Assembly (NCBI GenBank): GCA_903813345.2
Contig: CAIIXF020000011.1
Location: 2,566,571 to 2,630,570, forward strand
Reading direction: 5' to 3'
DNA length: 64,000 bases
Origin: Owenia fusiformis
Lineage: Eukaryota; Annelida; Polychaeta; Sabellida; Oweniidae
Made by a program: the position numbers and the translations under genes
Notes under the pieces: generated by a model
Seen by the model: the letters and a program-made list of their open reading frames with translations, nothing else
Told to the model about the DNA's origin: nothing
The model's database searches: none
Shown here: piece by piece, positions 27,201 to 36,557 of the stretch
How positions within the stretch are numbered: position 1 is the stretch's first letter
Layout of the letters: each line of letters starts with the position of its first letter

Positions 27201-29746
27201 CACAGTTGTAATCTTTTTGCAATGTCAACATGCCATTTCTTCTGAAAATGCGTTTATTTGGGTTATCTGAAGGAAAATTTCGAGTCAAGTGGCGTATTAA
27301 TTTTGCCTTCATTTTTGTGAATTTCAATTTGTGTCTGCAGAGAGAGGGGGTAGTGTCACAATTGACCAATTATTTCAAAAAGTAGATGATTGGCCCCTAT
27401 TGAGTTTAGTGTCAAGATGTAGCTTAGACATAGCTTTAGAACCTCAGATAGGCCAGTGAGGCCACATAAATCTATAACTCGAGATAAAAAGTCAGGCGTT
27501 TGCCCTTTTGCCCATTGACTAGTATGGTGACGTGAATTAGGGCAGTTTTGCCATACTTCTATTTCAGTAGAATAATGAAGTCCCAGTTACCTCGTGACCT
27601 TGACATCAGTCATCTGATCTTTTTCCAGGGGATGGATCATTCTTACTCCATTTTTTCAATATACATTCATATGTACTACTCCCCTCAACAAACTGTTCAT
27701 AATTTTATAAATCCAATTATTGGATAATTATTATTTATTCTGATTCTAACAGTTTGCCGTCAGGGAGCATAATTAGTGCAATTAAATGATAATTTAATTA
27801 GCCCAATTAAAGGGATATGTTTCATAACTTACTTAGAAACCTCCCTTAATAAGCTTAATTAGGCTAATCATCTATTGATTCTTATTAGATTAAGGTGGGG
27901 CATACGCCAAATCTATCTTATGAGCCTCTGAATGTTGAGGTTTATTTATCAGATGCTCAACTAAACTACATGCTTAACTAAATTATGTTACATAAACACT
28001 TTACTTAACATTTTATATAATCGTGCATCGATGCATATATTCAGTGATTGATATTTTGACATGCTTTGTATTAGTGATGAATTGATAACTTTTGGTTTAA
28101 ATTTAGGTTTCATCAAACACATTTTATATTAATATATATTAATATGTAATTAAATAAAGTTAGCAAATTCAATTGCCTGCCCAACTCGTATTTTTGCAAG
28201 GACTCCGATGGATGGATATTCTCTCATATGACTAACGGCAAACCTACCATTTCCCACTGGTTAACATGGGAATGTCGATTTTCAAAAATTCATCATATTT
28301 ATCATCAATTTTCGACTTATTGCAATTGAGGAAAAAAATTGAGAAAATTTGAAAGTATTGGAAATGAAGTCAAATTACGTTTACATCAAAAGTATTTTCA
28401 TCGCAGGTTAAGTAAATAAAAATTGAAAGGTAAAGAGACTTTAACACATAGTTCAATGGGGGGGGGGGGGCTAAGGTTGCCAAACTTATGGAGGGGAGTG
28501 TATGTCGGCCTTTGTGGCTGCTTGCACTTTATTGATAAAGGATTTTGTCACATCTTTTTATGATCAAACATTGTTTGTTGAATATTTGTATTAATCAGAG
28601 GAAAACAAAGTTTAACCAGGGGAGAACATGGGTTAACCAGAGGAGAACATGGGTTAACCAGAGGAGAACATGGGTCAACCAGAGGAGAACATGGGTTAAC
28701 CAGGAGAGAACATGGGTTAACAAGAAAAGAACATGGATGAACCAGGGGAGAACATTTGTTAGCCAGAAAAGAGCATGGGTTAACCAGAGGAGAGAACATG
28801 AGCTTACCAGGGGAGAACATGGGCTTACCAGGGGAGAACATGGGCTAACCAGGGGAGAACATGGGCTAACCAGGGGAGAACATGGGTTAACCAGGAGAGA
28901 ACATGGGTTAACCAGGAGAGAACATGGTTTAACCAGGAGAGAACATTGGTTAACCAGGAGAGAACATGGGTTAACCAGAAAAGAGCATGGGTTAACCAGG
29001 TGAGAGAACTTGGGCTAACCAGGGAAGAACATGGGCTAACCAGGGAGGACATGGGTTAACCAGGGGAGAACATGGGTTAACCAGGGGAGAACATGGGTTA
29101 AATAGGGGAGAACATGTGTTAACCAGGGGAGAACATGTGTTAACCAGGGGAGAGAACATGGGTTAACCAGGGGAGAGAACATGGGTTAACCAGGGGAGAA
29201 CATGGGTTAACCAGGGGAGAACATGGGATAACCAGGGGAGAACATGTGTTAACCATTGGAGAATATGGGTTAATGAGGGGAGAACATGGGCTAATCAGAG
29301 GAGAGAACATTGGGTTAACCAGGGGAGAACATGGGTTAACCGGGGGAGAACATGGGTTAACCGGGGGAGAACATGGGTTAACCGGGGGAGAACATGGGTT
29401 AACAAGGGGGAACATGGGTTAACCAGACGAGAACATGAGTTAACCAGACGAGAACATGGGTTAACCAGGAGAGATTCCGAGAGAACATGGATTAACCAGA
29501 GGAGAACTGCATACAATGTATTGTATCTTATTATTATTTCCAGCAGTTGATTGTAAGTTAAACTATAAAATGGTGTAACCCCAAATCAAATCCTTTTGAA
29601 AATGTTTAAAATGCTAGCTATATAGTTGTACAATTTTGTATTTATAGGGTCAAGGGTCATATGTAAGACCTGGAAGTAATGGTCAGTTAGCTGGAAGTTT
29701 TGGTTTTGGACCTGGACCTAATGGTTTTAATCTTGGTTTGGGCTAA
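15222..29746 (+). CDS. Gene 2: secreted protein with hevein-like domain, 4 coding exons
   Basis: Spliced CDS: exon 1 15222-15297, exon 2 20863-21063, exon 3 22185-22270, exon 4 29648-29746 (TAA); 153 aa. Phases are 1, 1, 0. Residues 1-19 are a signal peptide differing from gene 1 at only two positions. Exon 2 encodes a hevein-like (chitin-binding type 1) domain at about 37-84, with C40, C49, C64, C65, C71, C78 and the core CCGESGWCGN, closing in DYR as in many animal versions. Of hevein's sugar-contacting residues only one Trp (W70) is kept: the Ser and the first Trp are G66 and S68, and the Tyr is H77. Chitin or GlcNAc binding is therefore plausible but unproven. Exon 3 is a charged helix bounded by C94 and C117 and ends CRNDR, matching CRDVR of gene 1. 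Exon 4 is Gly-rich and ends early (see relic). Exon 2 could instead use a donor 12 nt downstream, in the same phase. Confidence 0.85.
15318..16165. mobile_element. hAT-type MITE in intron 1 of gene 2, split by a hairpin element
   Basis: The left end CAATGGCGAATCC and right end GATCCGCCACTG, with GGGCCC-rich text and a C run, match the family at 48733 and 50610. The AGGTGC hairpin (15390-16088) lies inside it. Confidence 0.6.
15390..16088. mobile_element. Long-hairpin element (AGGTGC family), copy 2
   Basis: AGGTGCCATGGAAGTTAACA and its near-inverse TGTTAACTTCCATAGCACCT sit between TA dinucleotides. The internal text (TTTGACCTCCAGTCAATTTA) is shared with copy 1 at 10590. It lies in intron 1 of gene 2, so it is probably transcribed. 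Confidence 0.85.
16461..17481. mobile_element. One-kb hairpin element with arms of about 400 bp
   Basis: Left GCCTTAAGGCGAC and right GTCACCTTAAAGGC bound two long arms. Examples are GAGTAGCCTTGCAACAG at about 16704 against CTGTTGCAAGGCTACTC at about 17221, and CTCAAACCATTGTAAATTCT inverted at about 17090-17115. It has no ORF and lies in gene 2 intron 1. Confidence 0.85.
17474..17655. mobile_element. Small MITE abutting the hairpin element
   Basis: TTAAAGGCAGAATCAGATCT and AGATCTGATTCTCTCTTTAA are inverted ends about 140 bp apart. It shares the TTAAAGG bases with the preceding element's edge. A related end occurs at about 49070. Confidence 0.6.
18384..19213. mobile_element. Mutator-like (MULE-type) non-autonomous element with 10-bp target duplication
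   Basis: AGAGCATATA at 18374-18383 and 19214-19223 flanks an element starting AGGGTGTGTC and ending GAAACACCCT. Long imperfect TIRs (more than 200 bp) include GGGCGACGCCCACTTTTCAA inverted at 19030-19050. A 9-10-bp duplication with long TIRs is typical of MuDR/MULE. The right arm has about 60 bp the left lacks. There is no transposase. Confidence 0.8.
20085..20370. mobile_element. CACTCC MITE, short copy
   Basis: CAGTCCCCTCCATAAGTTTG and CAAACTTATGGAGGGGAG are inverted ends with TA on both sides. It is internally deleted compared with the copy at 9426. It lies in gene 2 intron 1. Confidence 0.75.
21064..22184. other. Intron 2 of gene 2
   Basis: AT-rich intron without a recognised element or exon. 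The acceptor is ATATCTTATTTTAG. Confidence 0.6.
22505..22625 (-). repeat. Possible LINE 3' end, minus strand
   Basis: Read on the minus strand, a short hairpin-like stretch (CAGGGCCAATAATGCTTCGG then CCCTGTATC) is followed by AATAAAGG and an A/T-rich simple tail. This layout is common at non-LTR retrotransposon 3' ends. No ORF supports it. Confidence 0.3.
23428..24150 (+). mobile_element. Mariner-like element remnant
   Basis: The ends GGTAGGGGTGGGCGGGGCAG and CTGCCCCGCCCTACCC are inverted. Inside, 23735-23956 reads like the helix-turn-helix part of a mariner transposase: YKEYIPDRTTIMGW, then FKRDNLTLDDNSKHGRQKP resembles the family's W..FK.G.FSLDD..R.GRP. Nothing of the catalytic D,D(34)D core is readable, so it is a decayed fragment. 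A wider inverted pair, GCACTATATGCTCTAAC near 23287 and 25216, ends in GGGACAACCCTCGTA and may bound a larger host element. Confidence 0.6.
24151..25759. other. AT-rich part of gene 2 intron 3
   Basis: Apart from the inverted segment near 25216 that pairs with 23287, I see no exon or clear element here. Confidence 0.4.
25760..27552. mobile_element. Element with near-identical 464-bp direct repeats at both ends
   Basis: 25760-26223 and 27089-27552 are virtually identical and enclose 865 bp. Each unit also has inverted edges (GGCCAAAATGCCCTA / TAGGGCAGTTTTGCC) with an ACGTCAC / GTGACG pair just inside. Direct ends with a short interior fit a small non-autonomous LTR-type fossil (TRIM-like). 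The inverted edges also allow two copies of one MITE. Identity suggests a young event. No coding region is seen. It lies in gene 2 intron 3. Confidence 0.6.
27677..28500. mobile_element. CACTCC MITE, right half clear, left end doubtful
   Basis: The right half (about 28190-28500) matches the family and ends CTTATGGAGGGGAGTG after a G run, with TA following. A possible left end, ACTCCCCTCAACAAACTG, is at about 27678 but its interior does not match well. Confidence 0.5.
28611..29510. repeat. 21-bp minisatellite, about 40 units
   Basis: The unit is about GTTAACCAGGGGAGAACATG plus one G, with variants (AGGAGAGAAC, AGAGGAGAAC, GGGGGAGAAC, GCTAACC) and occasional 2-bp insertions. A unit of seven codons keeps all frames of the array open in places, which yields false ORFs on both strands. 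It lies in gene 2 intron 3, about 140 bp before the last exon. Confidence 0.95.
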
Positions 29747-29758
29747 AGACCATTTTGA

Positions 29759-29848
29759 GGAGCTAAAGATCAGAAAGAGCAGGCAATGGAACTACAGCGT
29801 GGAATGAAGGCAAAGTTACAACAAATCAAAGCAAGACTCATTAACTAA
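29759..29848 (+). pseudogene. Relic C-terminal helix of gene 2 beyond in-frame stops
   Basis: The exon 4 frame of gene 2 meets TAA at 29744 and TGA at 29756. It then stays open for 29 codons, reading a charged helix (GAKDQKEQAMELQRGMKAKL and onward) to TAA at 29846. In position and character this matches the post-Cys helix at the end of gene 1 exon 3. It is probably former coding sequence now in the 3'UTR, unless the stops are read through, edited, polymorphic or assembly errors. Unlike gene 1, the relic contains no cysteine. Confidence 0.6.
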
Positions 29849-29946
29849 CATCATCAAGAAATTCAGGAAAGACACGTCCTTAGTGCATCTATTTATTCTA
29901 CGAGACATTTAAGAAGCTTCAGAAAGTAAAGTGAAAACATTACAAA

Positions 29947-29952
29947 AATAAA
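29947..29952 (+). terminator. Poly(A) signal of gene 2
   Basis: AATAAA lies about 200 nt after the gene 2 stop and 100 nt after the helix relic. It is set in GAAAACATTACAAAAATAAA, which resembles the gene 1 3' end. Confidence 0.65.
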
Positions 29953-30010
29953 CATTTTTCATAAATCAAATTAACAATATTACGTAAAATGAAAAAGTAT
30001 ACAAATAAAC

Positions 30011-30560
30011 GATTTTCGCATGCATATAAATGCCTTACAAGTTATCTGTTCTCTTTATCACATCAAACATCTTCTTCAAATAGACAGTTTCAAAACAATT
30101 AATTGCTCATTGATACACTCTCAATTAATTTATTGCAGCATCATCTGGGGTAACACATTTAAATCATTCTGGGATCGTCTACATAAACTGCAGAAACAAT
30201 TCTTTATGCTAACTTTAAATAAGGATATTTTCTCACTCCGCTCCCCTATTCAAAGAGCTAAAAATATTCAATATTTTTAATATTAACAAATATGCTATTA
30301 GTCGGTTCATGTTCAAAATCCTTAATTAACACCCAAGTCTTCCAAAAATCTATTTCAAGACATGTTTGCATTATCACCAAAATGTCTTGAGTAAATATTC
30401 AATTATTTGATACAGACTTCACTACATTATTCACTAGGTATATTACCATCGTGAGATATCACAGCCTTCTCTCAGTTTCCTACTAGAAAAATTCTTGTGC
30501 ATAGCAGAGATGGTCAGAGTATCAGAATGGTATATTACCGATACCTATCAAAATGATTAA
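30011..30560 (+). mobile_element. LINE fragment: end of reverse transcriptase ORF
   Basis: 30020-30280 reads LYHIKHLL, then LIHSQLIYCSIIWGNTFKSF and DRLHKLQKQFFM. This matches the typical L..S...Y..IIWG..........L..LQK segment after the catalytic domain of non-LTR reverse transcriptases of the CR1/L2/RTE kind. Similarity continues in a shifted frame past 30280 (INKYAISRFMFK), and a tail-like KILVHSRDGQSIRMVYYRYL is readable near 30490-30550. The catalytic domain is absent; it is 5'-truncated and decayed. Confidence 0.75.
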
Positions 30561-30940
30561 GTAACTCAATAATATTGTATTTGTAAAATAATTTGCTTTC
30601 ATTTGATACACAAATCAACACCTTTGAACTAATATTATTAGAATTGTATCCCCAAAGCCAACATAGTTGTTCTTAGCATTGTGTATTCAGCAATTGGAAA
30701 ATCATTACCTTGACCCTGTGATATGCGAAATGTTAGTTCAAGACAAATACCCATTTATGTGAAATTAATTACATATCATTGTGTTAATTGGAAAATGAAT
30801 TTTCTTTCTAATGATGTATGATTTAAACATATTTCTGTAATATTAAAAATGGTATTTACAATTAATTTTAAGATGTAACAACCAACATTTTGCAGAGACC
30901 TAGGTTCCTTCTCGGACCCATCTATTTATTTTGTTTTTAG

Positions 30941-31132
30941 GTCTTAAGTGGCCTTATGAAGAAAAGCCCAAAGGAGTGGTGTCGATATTGAGAACTGAAT
31001 TCAACAATGTTTTTCTCTTTAACCAATCATTGAAACCATTCTGTAAAAAACAGGGTATTTTATGTAATGTTGATCCTGATTGGCATTCTATTTCATTTCG
31101 AAAAAATAACTCAGTCATGAAAAATAGTAAAT
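30941..31132 (+). CDS. Candidate terminal exon, unrecognised
   Basis: After the tract TTTATTTTGTTTTTAG the phase-1 frame is open for about 64 codons, starting GLKWPYEEKPKGVVSILRTE and including two nearby Cys. It ends in a TAA that overlaps an AATAAA. Its entry phase equals the exit phase of gene 2 exons 1 and 2, so it could be an alternative end or belong to another gene. No homology is recognised and no donor is convincing. Chance is quite possible in AT-rich DNA. Confidence 0.25.
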
Positions 31133-31665
31133 AAATGATAAAAACATATTGTCAAACTTTACATGAGACCTTTAAAAGATGGCAGCCCTGGGTTGAATCA
31201 AAAAGTACATTTTAATTAAAGTACTAATTCGGTAATTTCTGTTTATTTTTTCTCACTACAAAAGATTAAACAGACATTGGTAAGTAAAAATAGTATTCCA
31301 ACAGACTCTCAACTCATTCCGTTTGTTCATTAGTGGCAAAATAAGATTTCCCGGGAAAAAACATGACATCACGCACAGAACCGGTTATGGATCATGGATT
31401 TTCAACGGCAATGCGTTATGCAACTAAAGTACCAAGTTAAAATTGTTTATGTTATATTGTGTTCTGATTGGCCAGAAAGGAGTAACGCTTACCGAAATCA
31501 CCTCGTGGTTCAATGCCTTTTGGTTACAAGATTTTAGACAGCTTGAGTTATGTAATACTATCAACTGAGCGTGTTTATTTTTTCTATATTGTGTTCTGAC
31601 TGGTCAGAAAGTAGTTCTGCATGACTAGCGCTGGGTCGGAAGCTCTAATTTGGGTATTATATTTT

Positions 31666-33533
31666 AGCTCACATGGTGAGCTTTTGCAATCACTAACTTG
31701 TCCGTCTGTCTGTCCGTCCGTCTGTCCGTCCGTCTGTCCGTCCGTCAACAATAGTGGCACTTTTAAAACCTCTGTCGATAGGATTCCTGTTTTAAGTTAT
31801 TTCTGTTCAACATCAATACAGAAAACTCCCTTATGACTCCTGGTTCAAAAGCTCGCCTATTTTCAAAATGGCCGCCACTTTTGTCTCTCGAAATTCACTT
31901 TTGACCCATTTGTTTTAAAACCTCTGTCGATAGGATTCCCATTTTAAGTTATTTCTGTTCAACATCAATACAGAAAACTCCCCTATGACTCCTGGTTCAA
32001 AAGCTCGCCTATTTTCAAAATGGCCGTCACTTTTGTCTCGCGAAATTCACTTTTGACCCATTTCCTAGCTTTACAAATAATTCCAGGTGTCCTACACTGT
32101 AAAAATCCATGTCAATGTAAAGGGTAGATATATGTAATAATATTGTTACAAAAAATCAGCGAAAATTATATCCATTTTTTTATTTTCAGCCATTTTAGTT
32201 AACATTGATTTGTCTATCTGACTCGCGAAATCCACTTTCCGTCAATAACAGTGGCACGTTTTAAAACCTCTGTCGATAGGATTCCTGTTTAAGTTATTTC
32301 TGTTCAACATCAATACAGAAAACTCTCCTATGACTCTTGGTTCAAAAGCTCGCCTATTTTCAAAATGGTCGCCATTCTTGTTCCGCGAAATTCACTTTTT
32401 GCCCATTTCCTAGCTTTACAAATAATTCCAGCTGTCCTGCATTGTAAAAAGCCGTGTCACTGTAAAGAGTAGTTGTATGAAATAATTTTGTTACAAAAAA
32501 TCGGCAAACTATTATATCTGTTTTTTTTATTTTCAGCCATTTTAGTTAACATTGATTTGTCCATCTGTCTCGCGAAATCCTCTTTTGAATCATTTGCTTA
32601 AAACCTCTGTCGATAGGATTCCAGTTTCACATTATTTTTGTTCAACATCAATACAAAAAAACTCCCCTATGACCCCTGGTTCAAAAGCTTGCCTGATTTC
32701 AATATGGTCGCCATTTTTGTCTCGCGAAATTCAATTTTGGCCTATTTCCTAGCTTTACAAATAATTTCAGGTGTCTTGCATTGCAAAAAGCCATGTCACT
32801 GTAAAGAGTAGTTGTATAAATAATTTTGTTCCAAATAATTGGCAAAAAAATTATATCCCTTTTTTTCTCAGCCATTTTACTTAAAGTGTGCGCCAAAGTT
32901 TAATACTGCGCAGGCGCAGCGTTCTCGCTAAACTATATAAAGAGATCACCGGGTACACGATTCAGAGGTAAGCAAGGAAGGCGATCAATCTTCGTCTCGT
33001 GATGATTTACCGTATAATCGTAACCAGGGAAGTTTCACCTTTGAAATTGAAAATTACTATTAGATGTACTTTGTAGATGTTATTTATGAAGCTATTTAGT
33101 GTATGTATCAATCAAATGGCTAATTTTGGACATATAAAAAGTATTTGTCTTTTGTTTCCCCGGGAATCGTATTCCCACACATGAATAGTGTACATTATGT
33201 AGTACATATTGAATAGCCTGGTATAGTAACACCGTGTTTATATAATATTGAAGGGCATGCTGATTGTACACACGAGTACATGCATGCTAGAAGGCCTAAT
33301 TTTATATAGCTTGCATACCTAAATAAAAAATAAACCCTTCTAATCCCCTTATGTAAATACGGCGGTATACGTAGCCCGATTTATCGGAATCTTTAACATC
33401 GATTTGTCCATCTGTCTCTCAGTCAGTCCAAAATAGTGGCAAGTGGCTTGAAATAATTTTGTTACAAAAAATCAGCAAAAAATTATATCCGTTTTTTTCT
33501 GTCACCATGTGAGCCCAGTACCCACGGTACTAA
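31666..33533. mobile_element. Pearl/Helentron-like (HINE) element inside X
   Basis: It starts AGCTCACATGGTGAGC and ends CACCATGTGAGCCCAGTAC, giving inverted subterminal GCTCACATGG. Next come a CCGT/CTGT microsatellite (about 31701-31745) and tandem core units that repeat ACCTCTGTCGATAGGATTCC at about 31770, 31919, 32266 and 32605. It is inserted in a T run. Core repeats plus a tetranucleotide microsatellite are the hallmark of pearl/CvE-type Helitron-like elements. The same family recurs inverted at 63165-64000. Confidence 0.7.
32885..33393 (+). mobile_element. TTAA-flanked 509-bp insertion with promoter-like start
   Basis: The core repeat breaks at TTAA (32881-32884) and resumes at TTAA (33394-33397). 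Other core units read straight through (GTTAACATTGATTTG). The insertion opens with an NRF-1-like TGCGCAGGCGCA (32907-32918), then TATATAAA (32934-32941), and a donor AGAG|GTAAGC about 30 bp further. AATAAA-type words lie near 33323. It could be a small TTAA-target DNA element, or less likely a solo LTR-like fossil. Confidence 0.5.
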
Positions 33534-34003
33534 TTTTTTTATTTATCGTAAGAAAACGTGGCTCCAAAGTAGTCATCTCTGAGTCAATTCCTCACTTCAT
33601 TGAATGCTGTTGCAATCAATTACACTAACACTTTATAAGCACGTTCGGAGATTATGAACTCCAACAACATATATTCAAAACCCGTTCTGTTCGTGATGTC
33701 ATGATTGGCATTTGACATTGTGTTCCCGATTTTGAACATCAACTTTCACATTTATAAAAATATTTACAAAAACGGTACCTGGTTTGACATGTTAGTGGTA
33801 TTTACTTCATTTAGAACGTGTATAAACTGTATTTTGACCCCATGAGCATCGAACAGTCACTTTAAATTGATTTGATTTGACTATTAATTCGGGGAGTCAC
33901 TTTCCATATTCATTCAATGTTATGATGTCTACTTCAATTACAATGCTCAGTGAACATATGTAAACTACTATGAAGTTGTGAATTAATGTCTGAATAACCC
34001 TTA

Positions 34004-34231
34004 TACAGGGTGACACAAAAACTGCCACCAACTTACATATATTTTAGTATAACTTCTTCAATAATCAAAAATGAGATATCTCCCAACTTCTAAGTTGTTG
34101 AGGCTATGCGAGCATTCCAATCTTTATCCATTGAACAATCTGTATCTTCACTTAAAAAAATCGTGAAGATTCTTGAATCATTGAGAAAGTTATTCCCCAA
34201 TTAGAGGGTGCAACTTTTTTGTGTCACCTGG
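34004..34231. mobile_element. MITE with TACAGGGTGACAC ends
   Basis: TACAGGGTGACACAAAAACT at the left is matched inverted by GTTGCACCC-side text ending TTTTTTGTGTCACCTGG. It is consistent with a Tc1/mariner-type MITE. Confidence 0.6.
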
Positions 34232-34949
34232 CTTATACTTACTACCTGTAATTTACTCCTAAGTTCTTCACTAGAGGTTCCTGGTTTTGTAATAATCTCA
34301 CCAAGACCTTCCATATGAAAAAAAATTATCCAATTTTTAATGACTATCTGCTATTTTTCATGCTATCACATATTCAGGATTTTCCTGTTTTTTTTTTTTT
34401 TAAAACTGATGATTATCTGCTTATGCCATAATAATAACTTCTAAAAAGGTAGGTGACATTAGTCTTTTGATTATATCAAGTTGTTTTAACATTTTTTACT
34501 TTTAATGAGTGAAATAATGGTGGTATTTGTTCATTGCATTAAGATACAGTGTCAGTATTTGATGAGTGGAAGTTCCAGAGTGAAAACAATTCACTAAAAA
34601 TGCCAATATAATGAATAATATTGCGAATGCTTTTTCACCAGAGAATCACTGATCAGAAATAAAAATAAATATGAAGATAAAAAATATTAACATTTACAAA
34701 ATAATATAAAAAATATGGCGCCAAAAAGTCCATATTTTTCATTTGGTGATAACCTTTCTTATTGTCAAATAAAAACATGCAGTTATTTTAGGCCACCCTG
34801 TACATGCATATATTAAGCAATAATTACACCAAATAAAACCTTTGCAAGCTTTTCAAAATCCATCGTTTTGTCCCTCATTGCGAGTTCGCAGAAATGGTGC
34901 CTAAGAGGTAAGAACCAAAGATATATCTTCATTAAAATTGTTCTTAATA

Positions 34950-35905
34950 GACTAGAATCAGGGGGTTGAAAATATAATGACATCTTATATTTTGACGAGC
35001 AGGCAAGTCATGTTTACTAATTGAAAGGAAAGGGGTTCCTAAATTGATACTGAGATTTAACAAAACGAAATAGGTGTCAAAATGTGGTTTTGGGTAAAAA
35101 ATGTGTTTTTTGCAGAATTTTTTTTTAGAAATTAGAATTTTTTTTAGAAATTTTATTTTAGTAAATACTGTCTGGTTGACTATGGAAAAGTGAAAATAAG
35201 TCAGTTTTGATAGATGTTGGTGATTTTGGGGAGGTTTTAGAGATTTCTCTTGTGGTTGGCATAGTGAAATGAATGTAGACTAGAATCAGTGCATTGAAAA
35301 TATAATGACCTCTTTTTGACGAGCAGACAAGTCATGTTAACTAATTGAATGGTAAATGGTTTCTCAATTGATACTGAGATTTAACAAGAAAAAATAGGTG
35401 TCAAAATGTGTTTTTGGGTAAAAAATGTGTTTTTTGCAGAATTTTTTTTTAAATAAAAGAAAAATAGAAATTTTATTTCAGTAAATACAGTCTGATTGAC
35501 TATGAAAAAGTGAAAATAAATCAGTTTTGATAGATTTTGGTGATTTTGAAGAGGTTTTAGAGATAGCTCTTGTGGTTGGCATATAGTGAAATGAATGTAG
35601 ACTAGAATCAGGTGCATTGAAAATATAATGACCTCTTTTGGACGAGCAGGCAAGTCATGTTAACTAATTGAAAGGTAAATGGTTTCTTAATTGATATTGA
35701 GATTTAACAAGAAGAAATAGGTGTCAGAATGTGTTTTGGGGTAAAAATGTGTTTTTTGCAGAAAACATTTAAACATTAAATCTTTTTTAGAAATTTTATT
35801 TTAGTAAATACAATCTGCCTACAGAGTACAAAAAGTGAAAATAAACCATTTTTGATCGATTTTTGGAAGCTTTTAGAGATTTCTCTAGTGGTTGGCATAA
35901 TATGT
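34950..35905. repeat. About 325-bp tandem repeat, three units
   Basis: Units start at ACTAGAATCAG near 34951, 35279 and 35601. Each carries GACGAGCAGGCAAGTCATGT (second unit GACGAGCAGACAAG), ATAGGTGTCAAAATGTG and TTTTGCAGAA. Confidence 0.85.
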
Positions 35906-36557
35906 ATAGTGAAATAAATAGTCAATTTACTATTTTTGCATTACTAATAGAGACAATATTTAGGTTTACTACTCGAATTAGCATATATATTCTAATTCAA
36001 TTTTATTACGTACTGCATTCTGTCATATTCCTTCAGTTATATTATTCACATATTCATAAATGTAAAGAATATCATACCAAAAAGCATACTTTAATATATT
36101 CAAAACTTTTGCAAACACAATGATCAGTTTACTAAATAACACTATAAAATTGACATTGATACATACAATGTTATATGGAAACATGTTTTTCAGTATCATC
36201 ACCACAGGCTGTCATCAGCCATTTTGAACAATGGGGTATACCAGGTCGTTTTTACAAGTTTCAGTGTTTCCACACAATTTATTTCTAAACTGAAAAGCAG
36301 ATTCAAACATGACCGTGCTCTAATTGAATTTCTCAACCAATCAGAATGCAGCATAGCCAATATAGAACGTTCTCTAATTCTCCATAGATGCACGACCGGG
36401 CTCTATCCAATCATCCGGGAATCTACGTATTGTATTTGCATTGTGACGCCACACCTGGGAATGGCGAAAATAACAGCGAGCTCGAGTTTGGTGTATCTCA
36501 TGTAGCTCCAATCCCCAATTCTCTGAACAATGTTTTCATTTTTTATATGTTTGAATC

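Larger units (their letters stand above)
31220..33861. mobile_element. Element X, copy 1 (TTAA-flanked), carrying a pearl-like insertion
   Basis: TTAA at 31216-31219 and 33862-33865 flanks ends AGTACT and AGTCACT. The left part (31220-31665) and right part (about 33535-33861) match copy 2 at 43400-52431 in inverse orientation (GTTCTGATTGGCCAGAAAGG, ACGTGGCTCCAAAGTAGTCA). TTAA targets are typical of piggyBac and Kolobok families. No transposase is seen. Confidence 0.7.

Noticed and set aside
25852-27369. Two identical 62-aa minus-strand ORFs
   Set aside because: Identity comes from the 464-bp direct repeats. No known domain, and both end at the repeat's own borders.
28021-28160. AT-rich inverted TTAATATATTAATA run as a possible origin or attachment site
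   Set aside because: Simple AT-rich sequence of this kind is common across the window, and nothing else supports a special role.
28545-29516. Long repetitive ORFs on both strands rich in NQRRTWV or SPLVNPC repeats
   Set aside because: They are by-products of the 21-bp minisatellite, whose unit is a multiple of three. There is no start context, no splice support, and the array lies inside an intron of gene 2.
36193-36285. Possible exon after TTTTTCAG with a phase-1 frame SSPQAVISHFEQWGIPGRF
   Set aside because: Short, ends in a nearby stop without a poly(A) signal, no convincing donor, and it lies inside a transposon.
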